NCBI GenBank assembly: GCA_046712825.1
Contig: JBKKCR010000231.1
Location: 1 to 7,202, forward strand
Length of the DNA: 7,202 bases
Direction of reading: 5' to 3'
Source of the DNA: DATFGK01 sp046712825
Lineage (GTDB): Bacteria > Actinomycetota > AC-67
Shown in pieces: positions 6,535 through 7,202 of this stretch (position 1 is the first letter of the stretch; every line of letters starts with the position of its first letter). Both the position numbers and the translations under genes were made by a program. The notes beneath the pieces are model-generated. The model did no database searches. It was not told the DNA's origin and was given only the letters and a program-made list of their open reading frames with translations.

Positions 6535-7161
6535 TTAGCCCCCCGGATCCCCTCTCAGAACGCGGGGGCTGACGCGCACCAAGTGGTAGGTGGTCGTGGA
6601 CCATCCGACTTCGCCGGCGTCGACGACTCCATGCGGACGCTTGCGGCTCGACTTGCCCGCCGTGCGGGGATCGTGTTTGCGGCCGCGGCGGTCGGTCAGG
6701 AGGCCCACTATGGGAACCAAGATCAACGCAACGCCGCCGAGCGGCGTCCGCGCATAACGAACCAGATGCCCGGCCACCGGGACGACGAACTCGACGCGGT
6801 GGATCCGGCTGCCGCCGACCGAGACGCCGTCGACATCCGGGCTCGGGTTGGCGTCGCCCTTGGTCGTGAAGGAGTACTGCGCATCCTGGTGGGCAACGCC
6901 CACGACGCGATGGGTGACGGTCGCTTCTTGCCCGCGGTGGCGGAAGGAGATGACGTCTCCGACCGAGATCGCTCCGGGCTCGACCGCACGAGTCAGCGCG
7001 ACGGAACCGATTGGGAGCGTGCGTCCCATGCTTCCACTGGCGACGATCAGGGTCTCGAAACCGAAGAAGGTCGGGACGAAAGAGAGCGCCAAGAGGAGGG
7101 TTGCGATCGATGCGGCGGCCCACGCGAAGATGCCTAGTGCCCAAGCCGTCGTCTTGCGCAT
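6535..7161 (-). CDS. Signal peptidase I, SipW / archaeal-ER type
   Basis: This is a 208-aa membrane signal peptidase that would cleave signal peptides from exported proteins on the outer face of the membrane. It has an N-terminal membrane segment (about 8-30), then the catalytic motif ASGSM (41-45, Ser44) followed by LPIGS. In place of the catalytic lysine of standard bacterial enzymes it has VTHRVVG (82-88, His84), the Ser-His signature of the SipW and eukaryotic/archaeal branch. TTKGDANPSPD (99-109) carries the conserved Gly-Asp and a candidate Asp. A second membrane segment (about 142-156) is followed by an Arg/Lys-rich tail of about 50 residues with no recognised domain. The ATG at 7161 follows GGGGGAAGAGG. 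Placement 3 nt upstream of a protein with a SipW-dependent-type signal strongly suggests a dedicated enzyme-substrate pair. The residue after SGSM (Gly-Arg instead of the common Pro/Glu-Pro) is unusual. It is probably the first gene of the pair, but more genes may lie beyond the window. Confidence 0.93.
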   Translation of the reverse strand: MRKTTAWALGIFAWAAASIATLLLALSFVPTFFGFETLIVASGSMGRTLPIGSVALTRAVEPGAISVGDVISFRHRGQEATVTHRVVGVAHQDAQYSFTTKGDANPSPDVDGVSVGGSRIHRVEFVVPVAGHLVRYARTPLGGVALILVPIVGLLTDRRGRKHDPRTAGKSSRKRPHGVVDAGEVGWSTTTYHLVRVSPRVLRGDPGG

Positions 7162-7202
7162 TGCCTCTTCCCCCCTAGCGGTCCTGCCGTAGCACCTTGG
7201 TG
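7162..7202. other. Upstream leader of the signal peptidase gene
   Basis: The last 41 bases hold the purine-rich ribosome site GGGGGAAGAGG (minus strand, ending 2 nt before the ATG). A tiny CACC-TT-GGTG inverted repeat sits at the window edge. There is no recognisable promoter in this short piece. Confidence 0.5.

Noticed and set aside
7193..7202. CACC-TT-GGTG inverted repeat at the right edge
   Set aside because: The stem is only 4 bp with a 2-nt loop and is cut by the window end, so it cannot be assessed.

Overview
This is a high-GC, gene-dense window with eight protein-coding genes and almost no spacer DNA. The organism is most likely a member of the Actinomycetota. The strongest clue is a WhiB-type iron-sulfur regulator, a family essentially confined to that phylum and its phages. 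It is supported by a neighbour of the actinobacterial SCO6745 type, two apparently leaderless starts preceded by TAnnnT boxes, and GTG start usage. The lineage within the phylum cannot be told from this stretch. No RNA gene, CRISPR array, insertion sequence or phage gene was seen, and no gene-free stretch exceeds about 130 bases.

Layout. (1) Positions 1-1493, plus strand: the 3' part of an ABC-transporter ATPase and its overlapping membrane permease, a two-gene exporter of the NodI/NodJ (ABC-2) type. (2) Positions 1516-3924, minus strand: a two-gene operon made of an SCO6745-family winged-helix-like protein followed, with no gap, by a secreted GH5 glycosidase of the endoglycoceramidase type. 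(3) Positions 4054-5578, plus strand: a WhiB regulator and a ferredoxin/rubredoxin-reductase-type flavoprotein, divergent from the operon in (2). (4) Positions 5575-7161, minus strand: a SipW-type (Ser-His) signal peptidase followed 3 nt later by a secreted, Thr/Ser-rich protein with Ig-like sequence features, whose N-terminus looks like a SipW-dependent export signal.

How the parts may work together. The peptidase-substrate pair is the clearest self-contained system: the dedicated peptidase probably matures the surface protein encoded next to it, as in the SipW/TasA arrangement of Bacillus. The glycosidase and its HTH-like partner form a second unit, possibly a regulated secreted enzyme acting on glycolipid-like substrates. 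WhiB and the flavoprotein are both redox-related, but each may have its own promoter. The two convergent boundaries are very tight: 22 bp at 1494-1515, and a 4-bp overlap at 5575-5578 where both stop codons come from one CTAG palindrome. The window is mostly recognisable families in an unusual neighbourhood. I see no wholly unknown multi-gene system, but the peptidase-substrate cassette and the SCO6745-glycosidase pairing are worth following up.
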